Assembly (NCBI GenBank): GCA_903876795.1
Contig: CAIRBK010000082.1
Coordinates: 1 to 64,000 of the forward strand
Source: an uncultured Verrucomicrobiota bacterium
GTDB taxonomy: Bacteria; Verrucomicrobiota; Verrucomicrobiia; Opitutales; Opitutaceae
DNA length: 64,000 nucleotides
Direction: 5' to 3'
Position numbers and translations under genes: made by a program. Shown here piece by piece: positions 46,452 to 55,385 of this stretch. The notes under the pieces are model-generated. The model was not told where the DNA came from and did not search any database. It saw nothing but the letters and a program-made list of their open reading frames with translations. Position 1 is the first letter of the stretch. Each line of letters begins with the position of its first letter.

Positions 46452-46796
46452 ATGCCCGCCACCGTCTATCAACTCATTCACCTCGTTTCCCTTTTTGTGC
46501 TGTTCGGCTACACGTTTTATGCGTTCGCCGCCCCGGCCGAGACGCGCAAGCGAGTTCTCATGGTCACCGGCATCGCCAGCCTGCTGGTATTGATCAGCGG
46601 GTTCGGCCTGATGGCCAAGGTATATCAAAACCAGTTTCAGGGCTGGATGATCGTGAAGCTGGTCGCCTGGCTCGGTCTCTCCGCGCTCGCCGGCATCGGT
46701 TATCGTCGTCGCGGCGCGGTCGGGGTGCTGGCGGTGATAGCCTTGGTGCTGTTGGTGGCCGCAGTGGCGGCCGTGTACATCAAGCCGGCGCTCTAA
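46452..46796 (+). CDS. Small integral membrane protein, four predicted helices
   Basis: The 114-residue protein is almost entirely hydrophobic. Four membrane segments are visible at about residues 8-26 (LIHLVSLFVLFGYTFYAFA), 35-54 (VLMVTGIASLLVLISGFGLM), 65-83 (WMIVKLVAWLGLSALAGIG) and 88-110 (AVGVLAVIALVLLVAAVAAV). Short Arg/Lys loops lie between them. It resembles uncharacterised small inner-membrane proteins and is not clearly a known transporter or subunit. The ATG at 46452 removes a polar N-terminal extension. The polymerase gene begins 19 bases after its stop, so the two may be co-transcribed. Confidence 0.75.
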   Translation: MPATVYQLIHLVSLFVLFGYTFYAFAAPAETRKRVLMVTGIASLLVLISGFGLMAKVYQNQFQGWMIVKLVAWLGLSALAGIGYRRRGAVGVLAVIALVLLVAAVAAVYIKPAL

Positions 46797-46815
46797 GTTG
46801 GCCGAAGCGGACCCG

Positions 46816-48987
46816 ATGAGCGGCTCCCTCTGCGGCGTCTGGGTCGATGACGCCGGTGGCGTGCATACCTGTTTGGCCACGCCCGACGGCGGGAGGGTCA
46901 CTCAGCGCGCGGGGCTCCGGCCCTTCGCCTGGCTCAATGCATCCGTCACCGCCACCGCCGACGGCGTGACCTGCGAGCCGCTGAAAGGCGCGGGACCCTT
47001 CAACCGACTCGCTCATGCCGACACGTTGGGTGTCTTTGACGGCTTTGTGAAGGCGGCCAAGGACAAGGGAGGCGTCGATGTGGTGCGCCCGCTTGAAAGC
47101 CAGTTTCTTCTTCAACACCGCGAGCGCCTCTACCGCCACCTGGGTTTTGCCCAACTGCGCCGCTGCCAGCTGGACATCGAGACCGCCTCGGCCGACGGCG
47201 CGTTCAGCGACGCAGCCAAGCCCGGCGACCGCGTGCTCGCGGTCGGCCTGCGCTTTGGCGAGCGCAACCGTCTCCTCGTCCTCGACGAGCTGAGCGACGC
47301 CGGAGAGAAACGGCTTCTTGAGGCTCTCAACGTCGCGCTGGCCGAGGAAGACCCCGACGTCCTCGAGGGTCACAATATCTTCAAGTTCGATCTCGATTAC
47401 CTGCGGCAACGCGCGAAAAAACTCAAAGTCTCCTGCTCCTGGGGCCGCTTTGGCCAGAAGGCCGTTTTCCGCAACAGCCGCCTCAAGGTCGCCGAACGTT
47501 GGATCGATTTTCCCCGGTGCGACCTGCCCGGCCGCACCGTGATCGACACTTACCTGCTGGTGCAGCAATACGACATCACCACCCGCGAACTTACTTCGTA
47601 TGGTTTGAAGGAGGTCGCGGTTTATTTCGGCATCACCGACGAGAACAGCGAGCGCACCTACCTGGCGGGGGACCGCATCCAGGCGGCGTTCACGACGGAT
47701 CGCGAGCGATTCCTCGCCTACCTGGCGGACGACCTTCGCGAGACCCGGGGCATAGCCGATCTGTTGTTGCCCACGTATTTCGAGCAGGTGCGCACGTTTC
47801 CGATACTCCTTCAGGACGCCGCGCTGCGCGGCACCACCGGCAAGATCGACCTGCTCTTCCTGGAGCACTACTACCACGCCCGGCAGGCCTGCCCGGTGCC
47901 GCCGGAGGTGTTGCCGTTTGAAGGCGGCTACACGCGCAGTTTTGAGGAAGGGGTTTTTCGCCACGTCCTCCACTTCGACGTCGCCTCGCTTTACCCGAGC
48001 CTGCTGATGTCGATCGGGCGCAATCCCCGCAATGACACGCTTGGCGTGTTCATGCCGCTTCTCGCCGAGTTGCGCGAATATCGCCTGCGCTACAAGCAGC
48101 TCGCCAAGACCGCCGCCACCGCCGACGAACGCGCCGAGGCGCAGGCGCGCCAGACGAGTTTCAAGATCCTCATCAATTCCTTCTACGGCTACCTCGGTTT
48201 TTCCGGCGCGCGCTTTGGCGACGGAGAACTGGCCGCCGAAGTCACCCGTCGCGGACGCGAGTTGCTTCAGTCGCTCATCGACGCCTTCGCCCGAAACGGC
48301 TGCCGGCTGCTGGAGGCCGACACCGACGGCATCTACCTCTCGTCCGAGGAGTTTTTCGACCGGCCCGAGACGCTGCTCGAAAATGTAACCGGCGTGCTTC
48401 CGGCCGGCATCGAGTTGGAATACGACGGGCGCTACGACACCATGTGGTGTTACAAGGCCAAGAACTACGCCCTCTACGACGGGAAAAAGGTCACCATCCG
48501 CGGCAGCGCGCTGCGTTCACGCGGCATCGAGCCTTATCTGAAAAAACTGGGCGACCGGCTCATTCGTTTCCTGCTCGGTGCGAGCAACGACTCGCCGTTG
48601 GTCTTGCTCGACCACTACCGGGCCCGGCTCGCCGACGGAACGCTCCCGGTTGCCGAGGTGGCCAAGGCCGAGGTGCTCGGCATGAACCCCGATGCTTACG
48701 AGCGCTTCGTTGCCGAGGGGGGCAAGCCCCGCCGCGCCTCGGCCGAGGCCGCCCTCCTGATGAGCCCCCGACCGCGTATGGGCGAGCGGGTCGCCTATTA
48801 CATCACGCCCAAACAGAAGGGACAGACCAGCGACTGGCAGCGCGCCCGCCCTGTCGCGCTCCATCACAGCGTCAACTCGCCTTATGACACCGGCTTTTAT
48901 GCCGCCAAACTCGACGACTGGTTGGACCGCTATGGTTCTTTTTTGGGTATCAACCCCGCCGGCGGCACTCAGGAGGAATTGTTCTGA
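46816..48987 (+). CDS. Family B DNA polymerase with 3-prime-to-5-prime exonuclease
   Basis: The 723-residue protein shows the standard B-family motifs. The exonuclease sites are Exo I CQLDIETASAD near residue 120, Exo II GHNIFKFDLDYL and Exo III YLADDLRET. The polymerase sites are motif A FDVASLYPSLL near 387, motif B KILINSFYGYLGF and motif C EADTDGIYLS near 501. All catalytic carboxylates are present, so it should be an active proofreading polymerase. It is not E. coli-like throughout; such bacterial family B enzymes are known in several phyla and are thought to act in repair or lesion bypass. The ATG at 46816 was preferred to an in-frame TTG at 46798. cysI follows after 91 bases or more. 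Confidence 0.9.
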   Translation: MSGSLCGVWVDDAGGVHTCLATPDGGRVTQRAGLRPFAWLNASVTATADGVTCEPLKGAGPFNRLAHADTLGVFDGFVKAAKDKGGVDVVRPLESQFLLQHRERLYRHLGFAQLRRCQLDIETASADGAFSDAAKPGDRVLAVGLRFGERNRLLVLDELSDAGEKRLLEALNVALAEEDPDVLEGHNIFKFDLDYLRQRAKKLKVSCSWGRFGQKAVFRNSRLKVAERWIDFPRCDLPGRTVIDTYLLVQQYDITTRELTSYGLKEVAVYFGITDENSERTYLAGDRIQAAFTTDRERFLAYLADDLRETRGIADLLLPTYFEQVRTFPILLQDAALRGTTGKIDLLFLEHYYHARQACPVPPEVLPFEGGYTRSFEEGVFRHVLHFDVASLYPSLLMSIGRNPRNDTLGVFMPLLAELREYRLRYKQLAKTAATADERAEAQARQTSFKILINSFYGYLGFSGARFGDGELAAEVTRRGRELLQSLIDAFARNGCRLLEADTDGIYLSSEEFFDRPETLLENVTGVLPAGIELEYDGRYDTMWCYKAKNYALYDGKKVTIRGSALRSRGIEPYLKKLGDRLIRFLLGASNDSPLVLLDHYRARLADGTLPVAEVAKAEVLGMNPDAYERFVAEGGKPRRASAEAALLMSPRPRMGERVAYYITPKQKGQTSDWQRARPVALHHSVNSPYDTGFYAAKLDDWLDRYGSFLGINPAGGTQEELF

Positions 48988-49105
48988 AACTTTTGCCCAT
49001 GAAGGCATTGATAGGATGACCGAGACTTATCAGCAGTAAATCACCCAACAAACTTGTTTTCCACCTTGATGAAGGCCGATGCAAGTTTCAGGTTTTCACT
49101 TCACC

Positions 49106-50866
49106 ATGACCACCGACTCCGCCGCTCCCAAGCCCCTCGTTGCCAATGAAGGCATCAAGACCGCCTCGCGTCGCCTGCGCGGCAATCTCAAGGCGGAGTT
49201 CGCCGACGCGTCCACGCCGCACGTCAGCACCGACGCCGAGCAGCTCATCAAGTTTCACGGCACCTACATCCAGGACGACCGCGACCAGCGCATCGCCTTG
49301 AAGAAGGCCGGCAAGGACAAGGCCTGGTCCTTCATGCTGCGCGTGCGTCTGCCCGGTGGCAAAGCCACGCCCAGGCAGTGGCTGGTCCTCGATCAACTCG
49401 CCGGCCAATACCAGTTTCCCTCCCTGCGCCTGACCACCCGCCAGACGTTCCAGTTTCACGGCGTGCTCAAGGCCCAGATGAAACCGCTCATCCAGACCAT
49501 GCACCAGGTGCTGCTGGATTCCATCGCCGCCTGCGGCGACGTGAACCGCAACGTCATGGCTCCGGTCAACCCCGAGCAATCACCCGTGCAGGAGCTCGTC
49601 TATCAGGACGCCAAGGGCTGGTCCGATTACGCCCTGCCCAAGACCCGCGCCTACCACGAGATCTGGCTCGACGAGGAACTCGTTGCCGGCGGCGAACCCG
49701 AGCAGGAGCCCATGTATGGCGACACCTACCTGCCGCGCAAATTCAAGACCGGCTTCGCCGTTCCGCCGTCCAACGACGTGGACGTTTACTCGCAGGATCT
49801 CGGCTACATTGCCGTGATCGAGAACGGCCGGCTGGCCGGTTACGATGTGACGGTCGGCGGCGGTCTGGGCATGAGTCATGGCAACGAGGAAACATTCCCG
49901 CGTATCGCCGACACGCTCGGCTTCATCACCCGCGACCAGGTCAACGCCGTGGGCCATGCCGTGATCACCACACAGCGCGATTTCGGCGACCGTACCAATC
50001 GCAAGCACGCCCGCCTCAAATACACCATCGAGGATCGCGGCATCGCCTGGTTCAAGGCCGAGGTCGAAAAGCGCGCCAGTGTCACCTTCGGAGCCCCGCG
50101 CGCCGGCAAATTCATCACCATCCAGGACCAGCACGGCTGGCACCAAAACGCCGACGGCTCCTGGTTCTACGGGCTGCACATCCTTTCCGGCCGCATTATC
50201 GACCGCGCCGGCTGGCCCATGAAGACGGCGCTGCGCGAGGTCGCCCAGCTCCTCGAAGGCACCCGCGGCGACTTCCGCCTCACGCCTTCGCAGAACCTCA
50301 CCATCTCCGGTGTCTCCGCCGAGCTTAAGCCGCAGGTCGAGGCCATCCTGGCCAAGCATGGCCTCGACAAGGAAAACGAGCGCTCCGGCCTGCGTCTCAA
50401 CGCGTTGTCCTGCGTCGCCCTCCCGACCTGCGGACTGGCCCTCGCCGAAAGCGAGCGCGCTCTGCCCGACATCCTCGCCAAATTTGAAAACGTCCTCGAC
50501 GAAGCCGGCCTGCGACATGACGCCATCAGCCTCCGCGTGACCGGCTGCCCCAACGGTTGCGCCCGCCCGTATCTCGCGGAGATCGGTTTCGTCGGCAAGG
50601 CGCCCAACAAATACGCGCTGTACCTCGGCGCCGCTTACAACGGCACGCGACTCAATCGCCTCGTTTCCCCGAGCATCACCATCGACGACGCGGTCAAGCT
50701 TCTCGATCCCGTGATCAAGCGTTACGCCAAGGAGCGCGCCGTCGGCCAGACGTTTGGCGACTGGTGCAACACCGTTATCCTGCCCGCCGACGCCACCACC
50801 CACAAGGTCGGCACCGGCGGTCTCGTTCCCGCCGCCGCAGCCAAGCCCGCCGCCCCGTCCGCCTGA
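49106..50866 (+). CDS. cysI: Assimilatory sulfite reductase hemoprotein (CysI type)
   Basis: The 586-residue protein reduces sulfite to sulfide. The N-terminal siroheme-domain segment FHGTYIQDDRDQRIA is followed by RLTTRQTFQFHGVLK, and the 4Fe-4S/siroheme cysteines lie in SCVALPTCGLA (near residue 435) and GCPNGCARPY (near 484). YGLHILSGRI and DFRLTPSQNLTISGV are the second repeat. An in-frame ATG at 49079 would add nine residues; its GAAGG is only three bases away, too close for a good ribosome-binding site, so 49106 is given. An AACAA-AC-TTGTT palindrome at 49047-49058 upstream could be a regulatory site. A bidirectional terminator follows the gene. CysJ is not in the window. Confidence 0.93.
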   Translation: MTTDSAAPKPLVANEGIKTASRRLRGNLKAEFADASTPHVSTDAEQLIKFHGTYIQDDRDQRIALKKAGKDKAWSFMLRVRLPGGKATPRQWLVLDQLAGQYQFPSLRLTTRQTFQFHGVLKAQMKPLIQTMHQVLLDSIAACGDVNRNVMAPVNPEQSPVQELVYQDAKGWSDYALPKTRAYHEIWLDEELVAGGEPEQEPMYGDTYLPRKFKTGFAVPPSNDVDVYSQDLGYIAVIENGRLAGYDVTVGGGLGMSHGNEETFPRIADTLGFITRDQVNAVGHAVITTQRDFGDRTNRKHARLKYTIEDRGIAWFKAEVEKRASVTFGAPRAGKFITIQDQHGWHQNADGSWFYGLHILSGRIIDRAGWPMKTALREVAQLLEGTRGDFRLTPSQNLTISGVSAELKPQVEAILAKHGLDKENERSGLRLNALSCVALPTCGLALAESERALPDILAKFENVLDEAGLRHDAISLRVTGCPNGCARPYLAEIGFVGKAPNKYALYLGAAYNGTRLNRLVSPSITIDDAVKLLDPVIKRYAKERAVGQTFGDWCNTVILPADATTHKVGTGGLVPAAAAKPAAPSA

Positions 50867-50912
50867 TCCCCGGGGTTCGTCCGAACGGCCGGCCTCACTT
50901 GCGGCGACCAGA

Positions 50913-50950
50913 AAAAAACCTCGCGGTCCCGACGGTCCGCGAGGTTTTTT
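50913..50950. terminator. Bidirectional intrinsic terminator between cysI and ilvD
   Basis: AAAAAACCTCGCGG (50913-50926) and CCGCGAGGTTTTTT (50937-50950) are perfect 14-base partners around a 10-base loop. Runs of six A and six T on the two sides give a strong terminator for both convergent genes. Confidence 0.93.
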
Positions 50951-50972
50951 GCGACTCAAGCGAGCCGTATGC

Positions 50973-52691
50973 TTAGAGATATTTGTCCGTGACGGCGCCT
51001 TCGGAGGCGCTGGCGACGAGCTTGGCGTATTTGGCCAGCACGCCGCGGGTCTCGCGGGGCGGGCGGGGCGTGTAGGCGGCCATCCGGGCCGCGTAGTCGG
51101 CGTCGGAGACAAGCAGGCTGATGGTGTTGTTGACCGCATCGATCTCGATGGTGTCGCCGGAGCGCACGATGCCGATGGGGCCGCCCTTGGCCGCCTCGGG
51201 AGTGATGTGGCCGACATCGAAGCCGTGCGAGCCGCCGGAGAAACGACCGTCGGTGATGAGGGCGACGTCCTTGATGAGGCCGCGACCGGCCACGGCGGAG
51301 GTGGGGGAAAGCATCTCGCGCATTCCGGGGCCGCCGACGGGGCCCTCGTTGCGGATGACGACCACGTCGCCCTTGACCACATCGCCGCGGAGGATGCCCT
51401 GGAGCGCGTCTTCCTCGCCCTCGTAAACCTTGGCCGTGCCCTTGAAGTAGAGGCCTTCCTTGCCGGTGATTTTGCCGACGGCGCCGCCGGGGGCGAGGTT
51501 GCCGCGGAGGATGCGCAGGTGGGTCTCGGTCTTGATGGGCTGGTCGAAGGGACGAATGATGTCCTGCTCGGCCGGGTAGGCGGGGTAGGGCTTCACGTCC
51601 TTGAGGGTCTCGGCGAGCGTCTCGCCCGAGACGGTGAGGCAGTCCCCGTGGAGGAGGCCGCGGTCGAGCAGCATCTTCATGAGCGGGCGGATGCCGCCGA
51701 TGCGGATGAGGTGGGCCATGCCGTATTTGCCGAACGGTTTGACGTCGGCCAGGAGGGGCACGCGGGCGCCGATGGTCTTGAAGTCCTCAAGGGTGAGGGG
51801 AACCTCGGCCGAGTGGGCGATGGCCAGTAGGTGGAGCACCAGGTTGGTCGAGCCGCCGAGTGCGGTGCACACGGTGATGCAGTTCTCGAAGGCTTTGCGC
51901 GTGAGGATGTCGCGGGGTTTGATGCCCTTTTGGAGCATGGCCATGACGGCGGCGCCGGCGCGTTCGCAGTCGTCGCGCTTTTCCTTGCCGATTGCGAGCT
52001 GGGCGGAGCTGTTGGGCAGGCTCAGGCCGAGGACCTCGATGGCGGATGCCATGGTGTTGGCGGTATACATGCCGCCGCAGGAACCGGGGCCGGGGATGGC
52101 GCATTCCTCGACCTGCTTCAAGCCGGCGTCGTCGAGCTCGCCCTTGGCGTGTTTGCCGACGGCCTCGAATACCGAAACGATGTCGAGGGGTTTCTTTTTC
52201 TCGGTGTCGTGGGGCAGGAAGCCAGGGAGAATGGTGCCCCCGTAGATAAAGACGGCCGGGCGGTTGAGGCGGGCGATGGCGATGAGGGCGCCGGGCATGT
52301 TCTTGTCGCAGCCGCCGATGGCGACCAGGCCGTCGAAGCCTTCGGCGGCTACGGCGGTCTCTATCGAGTCGGCGATGACGTCGCGCGAAACGAGCGAGTA
52401 GCGCATGCCGAGCGTGCCCATGCTGATGCCGTCGGTGACGGTGATGGTGTTGAAGTAGACGGCCTTGCCACCGGCGGCGGTGACTCCCTTGCGCGCGTGG
52501 TCGCTGAGGTCGCCGAGGTGGACGTTGCAAGGCGTCATATCGCTGGCGTTGGAGACGACGGCGATCTGCGGCTTTTTGAAGTCTTCGTCGGTGAAGCCCA
52601 CGGCGCGGAGCATGGAGCGGGCTGGAGCCCGGTCGTTGCCATCAACAACGACGGAGGAGTGCGGACGAGGAACGGGGAAGGATTGGCACAT
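50973..52691 (-). CDS. ilvD: Dihydroxy-acid dehydratase
   Basis: The 572-residue Fe-S enzyme makes 2-keto acids for valine and isoleucine synthesis. Cluster and metal residues are visible in SNASDMTPCNVHL, IGGCDKNMPGAL and GSCGGMYTANTMA. The carbamylated-Lys region precedes these, with TDGISMGTLGMRYS. The C-terminal half contains GPVGGPGMREML and TDGRFSGGSHGFDVGHITPE. The ATG at 52691 was chosen over an in-frame start 27 bases earlier. It diverges from scpB across 136 bases. No leader peptide or riboswitch is seen. Confidence 0.95.
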   Translation of the reverse strand: MCQSFPVPRPHSSVVVDGNDRAPARSMLRAVGFTDEDFKKPQIAVVSNASDMTPCNVHLGDLSDHARKGVTAAGGKAVYFNTITVTDGISMGTLGMRYSLVSRDVIADSIETAVAAEGFDGLVAIGGCDKNMPGALIAIARLNRPAVFIYGGTILPGFLPHDTEKKKPLDIVSVFEAVGKHAKGELDDAGLKQVEECAIPGPGSCGGMYTANTMASAIEVLGLSLPNSSAQLAIGKEKRDDCERAGAAVMAMLQKGIKPRDILTRKAFENCITVCTALGGSTNLVLHLLAIAHSAEVPLTLEDFKTIGARVPLLADVKPFGKYGMAHLIRIGGIRPLMKMLLDRGLLHGDCLTVSGETLAETLKDVKPYPAYPAEQDIIRPFDQPIKTETHLRILRGNLAPGGAVGKITGKEGLYFKGTAKVYEGEEDALQGILRGDVVKGDVVVIRNEGPVGGPGMREMLSPTSAVAGRGLIKDVALITDGRFSGGSHGFDVGHITPEAAKGGPIGIVRSGDTIEIDAVNNTISLLVSDADYAARMAAYTPRPPRETRGVLAKYAKLVASASEGAVTDKYL

Positions 52692-52827
52692 GGGATTTAA
52701 AAACGGTGACGAAACCAACGGGGCGCACGGGCGGCAAGTGGAGAGTGCGCGGTATGGAATTGCCCCGGGTGATTTCCAATGTTGCGTCGGCTTCCGGCGA
52801 CCGCATCACTCTCGGGTTTCCCACCGC

Positions 52828-53772
52828 ATGGCGTTCAACCTCAAAAAAGTGCTCAAGGCGCTGCTGTTTTCCTCCAGCCAGTCCCTTTCGGTTAAGGACA
52901 TCCAGACGGCGTTTGCGCGCTATCACGACCAGGCCGCACTGCCGTTGGCGGTGATCGATTCGAGCGCAGAAGGCTCCGAGCCGGTCGAGGCACCCGCCGG
53001 CGAAGCCCCTGGTCAGCCGAGTTACGCGACTGCGCCCGTTGCCATCGAGGGGGAAGCCATGGAAGCCGCCCCTGCGGCGCCCGTTGAGACGGATGCGGAA
53101 CTTTATCAAGACGTGCCTTCGCTGATCACCGCCACACAGATACGCGAGGCGATGGACGAGCTCGCCGCCGAACTGCGTGCGGCCGACGATATTTACCTGC
53201 TGATCGACGGAGCGAGCGGCTACCGTCTGGTGACGCATCCCCGGTTCGCCCGTTGGATTCGCATCCTCCGGGACGAGCCCGCTCCTGCGAAGCTCACCCA
53301 GTCGGCTTTGGAAACACTCGCAATCGTGGCCTATCGCCAGCCAGTCACGCGCACCGAAATCGAGACCATCCGCGGCGTGTCTTGCGAGACCGTGATGAAC
53401 CGCCTGCTTGAGCGGGAATTGGTCTACGTCGTGGGACGTGCCGATCTCCCTGGGCGGCCACTGCAATACGGCACAACCGACAAATTCCTGGAATTCGTCG
53501 GAGTGAAGTCTCTGGTCGAGTTGCCCGCGTCCGACGTGCTTTCGCCGCGCCAGATTGACGAATGGCTTAAAAACGCCACCAACGCCACGCCGCCTGCCGA
53601 CGCCGAGATGGGACTGCCGCTTGAGGAAGGTGAGGGCGAATCGCCCAACCTCGCTCCGGTCGAGGTCGAGCACGTCGAGGCGTCCTCCGCCGAGAGCGTC
53701 GATGCTGCTGTCGAGACGCTGTCCGCGCCCGAAACTCCCCTGGCCGACGACGAAAAACCTGTTTCCGCCTGA
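52828..53772 (+). CDS. scpB: Segregation and condensation protein B
   Basis: The 314-residue protein is a partner of SMC and ScpA in chromosome compaction. The first winged-helix domain starts FNLKKVLKALLFSSSQSLSV, and the second holds LTQSALETLAIVAYRQPVTR with GVSCETVMNRLLERELVYVV and LPGRPLQYGTTDKFLEFVG. Two features differ from the usual 180-200 residues. An Ala/Pro/Glu-rich insertion of about 50 residues sits inside the first domain (near 34-85), and an acidic tail of about 60 residues ends the protein. pheA starts two bases after its stop, so the two are coupled. It diverges from ilvD. Confidence 0.9.
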   Translation: MAFNLKKVLKALLFSSSQSLSVKDIQTAFARYHDQAALPLAVIDSSAEGSEPVEAPAGEAPGQPSYATAPVAIEGEAMEAAPAAPVETDAELYQDVPSLITATQIREAMDELAAELRAADDIYLLIDGASGYRLVTHPRFARWIRILRDEPAPAKLTQSALETLAIVAYRQPVTRTEIETIRGVSCETVMNRLLERELVYVVGRADLPGRPLQYGTTDKFLEFVGVKSLVELPASDVLSPRQIDEWLKNATNATPPADAEMGLPLEEGEGESPNLAPVEVEHVEASSAESVDAAVETLSAPETPLADDEKPVSA

Positions 53773-53774
53773 CC

Positions 53775-54860
53775 ATGTCCGACCCGCTTCAACCCATCCG
53801 GGAGAAAATCGACGCTCACGACCGCCAGATCGTCGAACTGCTCAACAGCCGCCTCACGCTTGCCGCCGAGATTGGCAAACTCAAGCGCAGCTCGGGCGGC
53901 CAGATTTACGTGCCCGAGCGTGAAGACGCCGTGTTTCGCAAGGTCACCGCGCTCAATCAGGGGCCGATCAAAAACGAGGCGCTTCAGGCCATCTATCGCG
54001 AGATCATGTCGGCCGCCATCGCACTCGAAAAACCGCTGCTTATCGCCTATCTGGGGCCGGAGGCGACCTACACGCACGCCGCAGCGATCAAGAAATTCGG
54101 CGCCAGCGTCGATTACACGGCTATCGCGACCATCACGGATATTTTCACGGCTGTTGAAAAGGGCGAGGCCGACTACGGCATCATCCCGATCGAGAACTCC
54201 ACCGAGGGTTCCGTGCGGGAGGCGTTGGACAGCTTCGTCGAGAGCGAGCTTAAGGTCGTCGCCCAGGTGGTGTTGGAGATCAACCACGCGCTGATCTCGG
54301 CCACGCCGCTGGAGAAAATCGAAAGAGTTTACTCCAAAGATCAGGCGCTTGCGCAGTGCCGCCACTGGCTGCAGCGGCACCTGCCGCATGCACAGCTTAT
54401 CGACGCGTCGAGCACCGCCAAGGCGGTGCAGATAGCCAAGGATACGCCCGGCGCGGCCGCCATCGCCGCCGAACTGGCCGCGCAAGTGCAAGGCGTGCCG
54501 GTCGTCGCCCGCAACATCCAGGACCAGTCGGACAACACCACGCGTTTTTTCGTTATCGGCAAAAAGGCATCAGGCCCGGTCGGCGGCGGCCGGGATCTCA
54601 CCAGCCTGGTGATCTCGCTGGGCGACGAGGCGGCGTCCCATTCGGGCTCGCTGCTCAAAATGCTCATGCCTTTCGGCCAGCGAGGCATCAATCTTTCAAA
54701 GGTCGAGTCGCGTCCGAGCAAGCGGCGTCCCTGGGACTACCTGTTCTTTATCGACGTGACCGGCCACCACGAAGACGCGCCCATGAAGGAAGCCATCGCG
54801 GAACTGAAGAAATTTTGCCCGCTGGTGAAGTGGCTCGGCAGTTATCCGGCGGTGCAGTGA
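53775..54860 (+). CDS. pheA: Bifunctional chorismate mutase/prephenate dehydratase (P-protein)
   Basis: The 361-residue enzyme turns chorismate into phenylpyruvate. Three domains are visible. An AroQ-type chorismate mutase covers about residues 1-88 (IREKIDAHDRQIVELLNSRL). The prephenate dehydratase domain runs about 90-270 (IAYLGPEATYTHAAAIKKFG, YGIIPIENSTEGSV, DNTTRFFVIGK with the catalytic Thr). A C-terminal ACT domain (about 275-355) contains INLSKVESRPSKRRPWDYLF, the phenylalanine-binding ESRP motif, so feedback control by Phe is expected. It starts two bases after scpB, and together they form an operon. Confidence 0.96.
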   Translation: MSDPLQPIREKIDAHDRQIVELLNSRLTLAAEIGKLKRSSGGQIYVPEREDAVFRKVTALNQGPIKNEALQAIYREIMSAAIALEKPLLIAYLGPEATYTHAAAIKKFGASVDYTAIATITDIFTAVEKGEADYGIIPIENSTEGSVREALDSFVESELKVVAQVVLEINHALISATPLEKIERVYSKDQALAQCRHWLQRHLPHAQLIDASSTAKAVQIAKDTPGAAAIAAELAAQVQGVPVVARNIQDQSDNTTRFFVIGKKASGPVGGGRDLTSLVISLGDEAASHSGSLLKMLMPFGQRGINLSKVESRPSKRRPWDYLFFIDVTGHHEDAPMKEAIAELKKFCPLVKWLGSYPAVQ

Positions 54861-54884
54861 AAGGCGAGCTTTCACAGACGAGTT

Positions 54885-55286
54885 TCACAGTCCTGTTATA
54901 TTCATTGCCCTGGCGGAGAGCCGCGCTGCCATCACATAGGCCGGCAGGAGCAAGGCAGTGACGAACCAGAACGCCGCACGGGCGATGGATCTATCCTCGA
55001 ACTCAGCTTCGTGCAAATCACGGTGTACCTCGAACGCGTCCCAGCTCAAACTGGCCACCAGCCAGGGAATGATGGCGTGACCGACGGTGGTGATGAGCTC
55101 GGGCCGGTGATAAATGATCACAAACGCAAGGGTGCTGGACATCGCAAATAATTGCCCGAGGACAAACCACCATGGTTCGCGTTCCCGGATGTCGATGGCG
55201 AGACCGGCCAGTCCAAGGAGCAACAGCAGCCCCGCGTAGCACCAGGCCCACCAAGGCAGGGTGAATTCAGCTATGGCTTCAATCAT
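54885..55286 (-). CDS. Small predicted membrane protein
   Basis: The 133-residue protein has about four hydrophobic segments: WWAWCYAGLLLLLGLAGLAI (residues 12-31), FVLGQLFAMSSTLAFVIIYH (near 41-60), AIIPWLVASLSW (near 71-82) and FWFVTALLLPAYVMAARL (near 107-124). A charged loop (HRDLHEAEFEDRSIA) lies between the last two. No family is recognised. It follows the second rho on the same strand after 99 bases and converges with pheA, 24 bases apart. The gene is supported mainly by its length and membrane-like pattern. Confidence 0.65.
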   Translation of the reverse strand: MIEAIAEFTLPWWAWCYAGLLLLLGLAGLAIDIREREPWWFVLGQLFAMSSTLAFVIIYHRPELITTVGHAIIPWLVASLSWDAFEVHRDLHEAEFEDRSIARAAFWFVTALLLPAYVMAARLSARAMNITGL

Positions 55287-55385
55287 GGCGGCAGTGAAAT
55301 CTCCACGCGAGCGCGCAGCAGCGGGGTCGGCTTAGAATGCAGCGTTGGCCGACATTCCGACCAGGCACTTTGGCAAACGTTGAGC

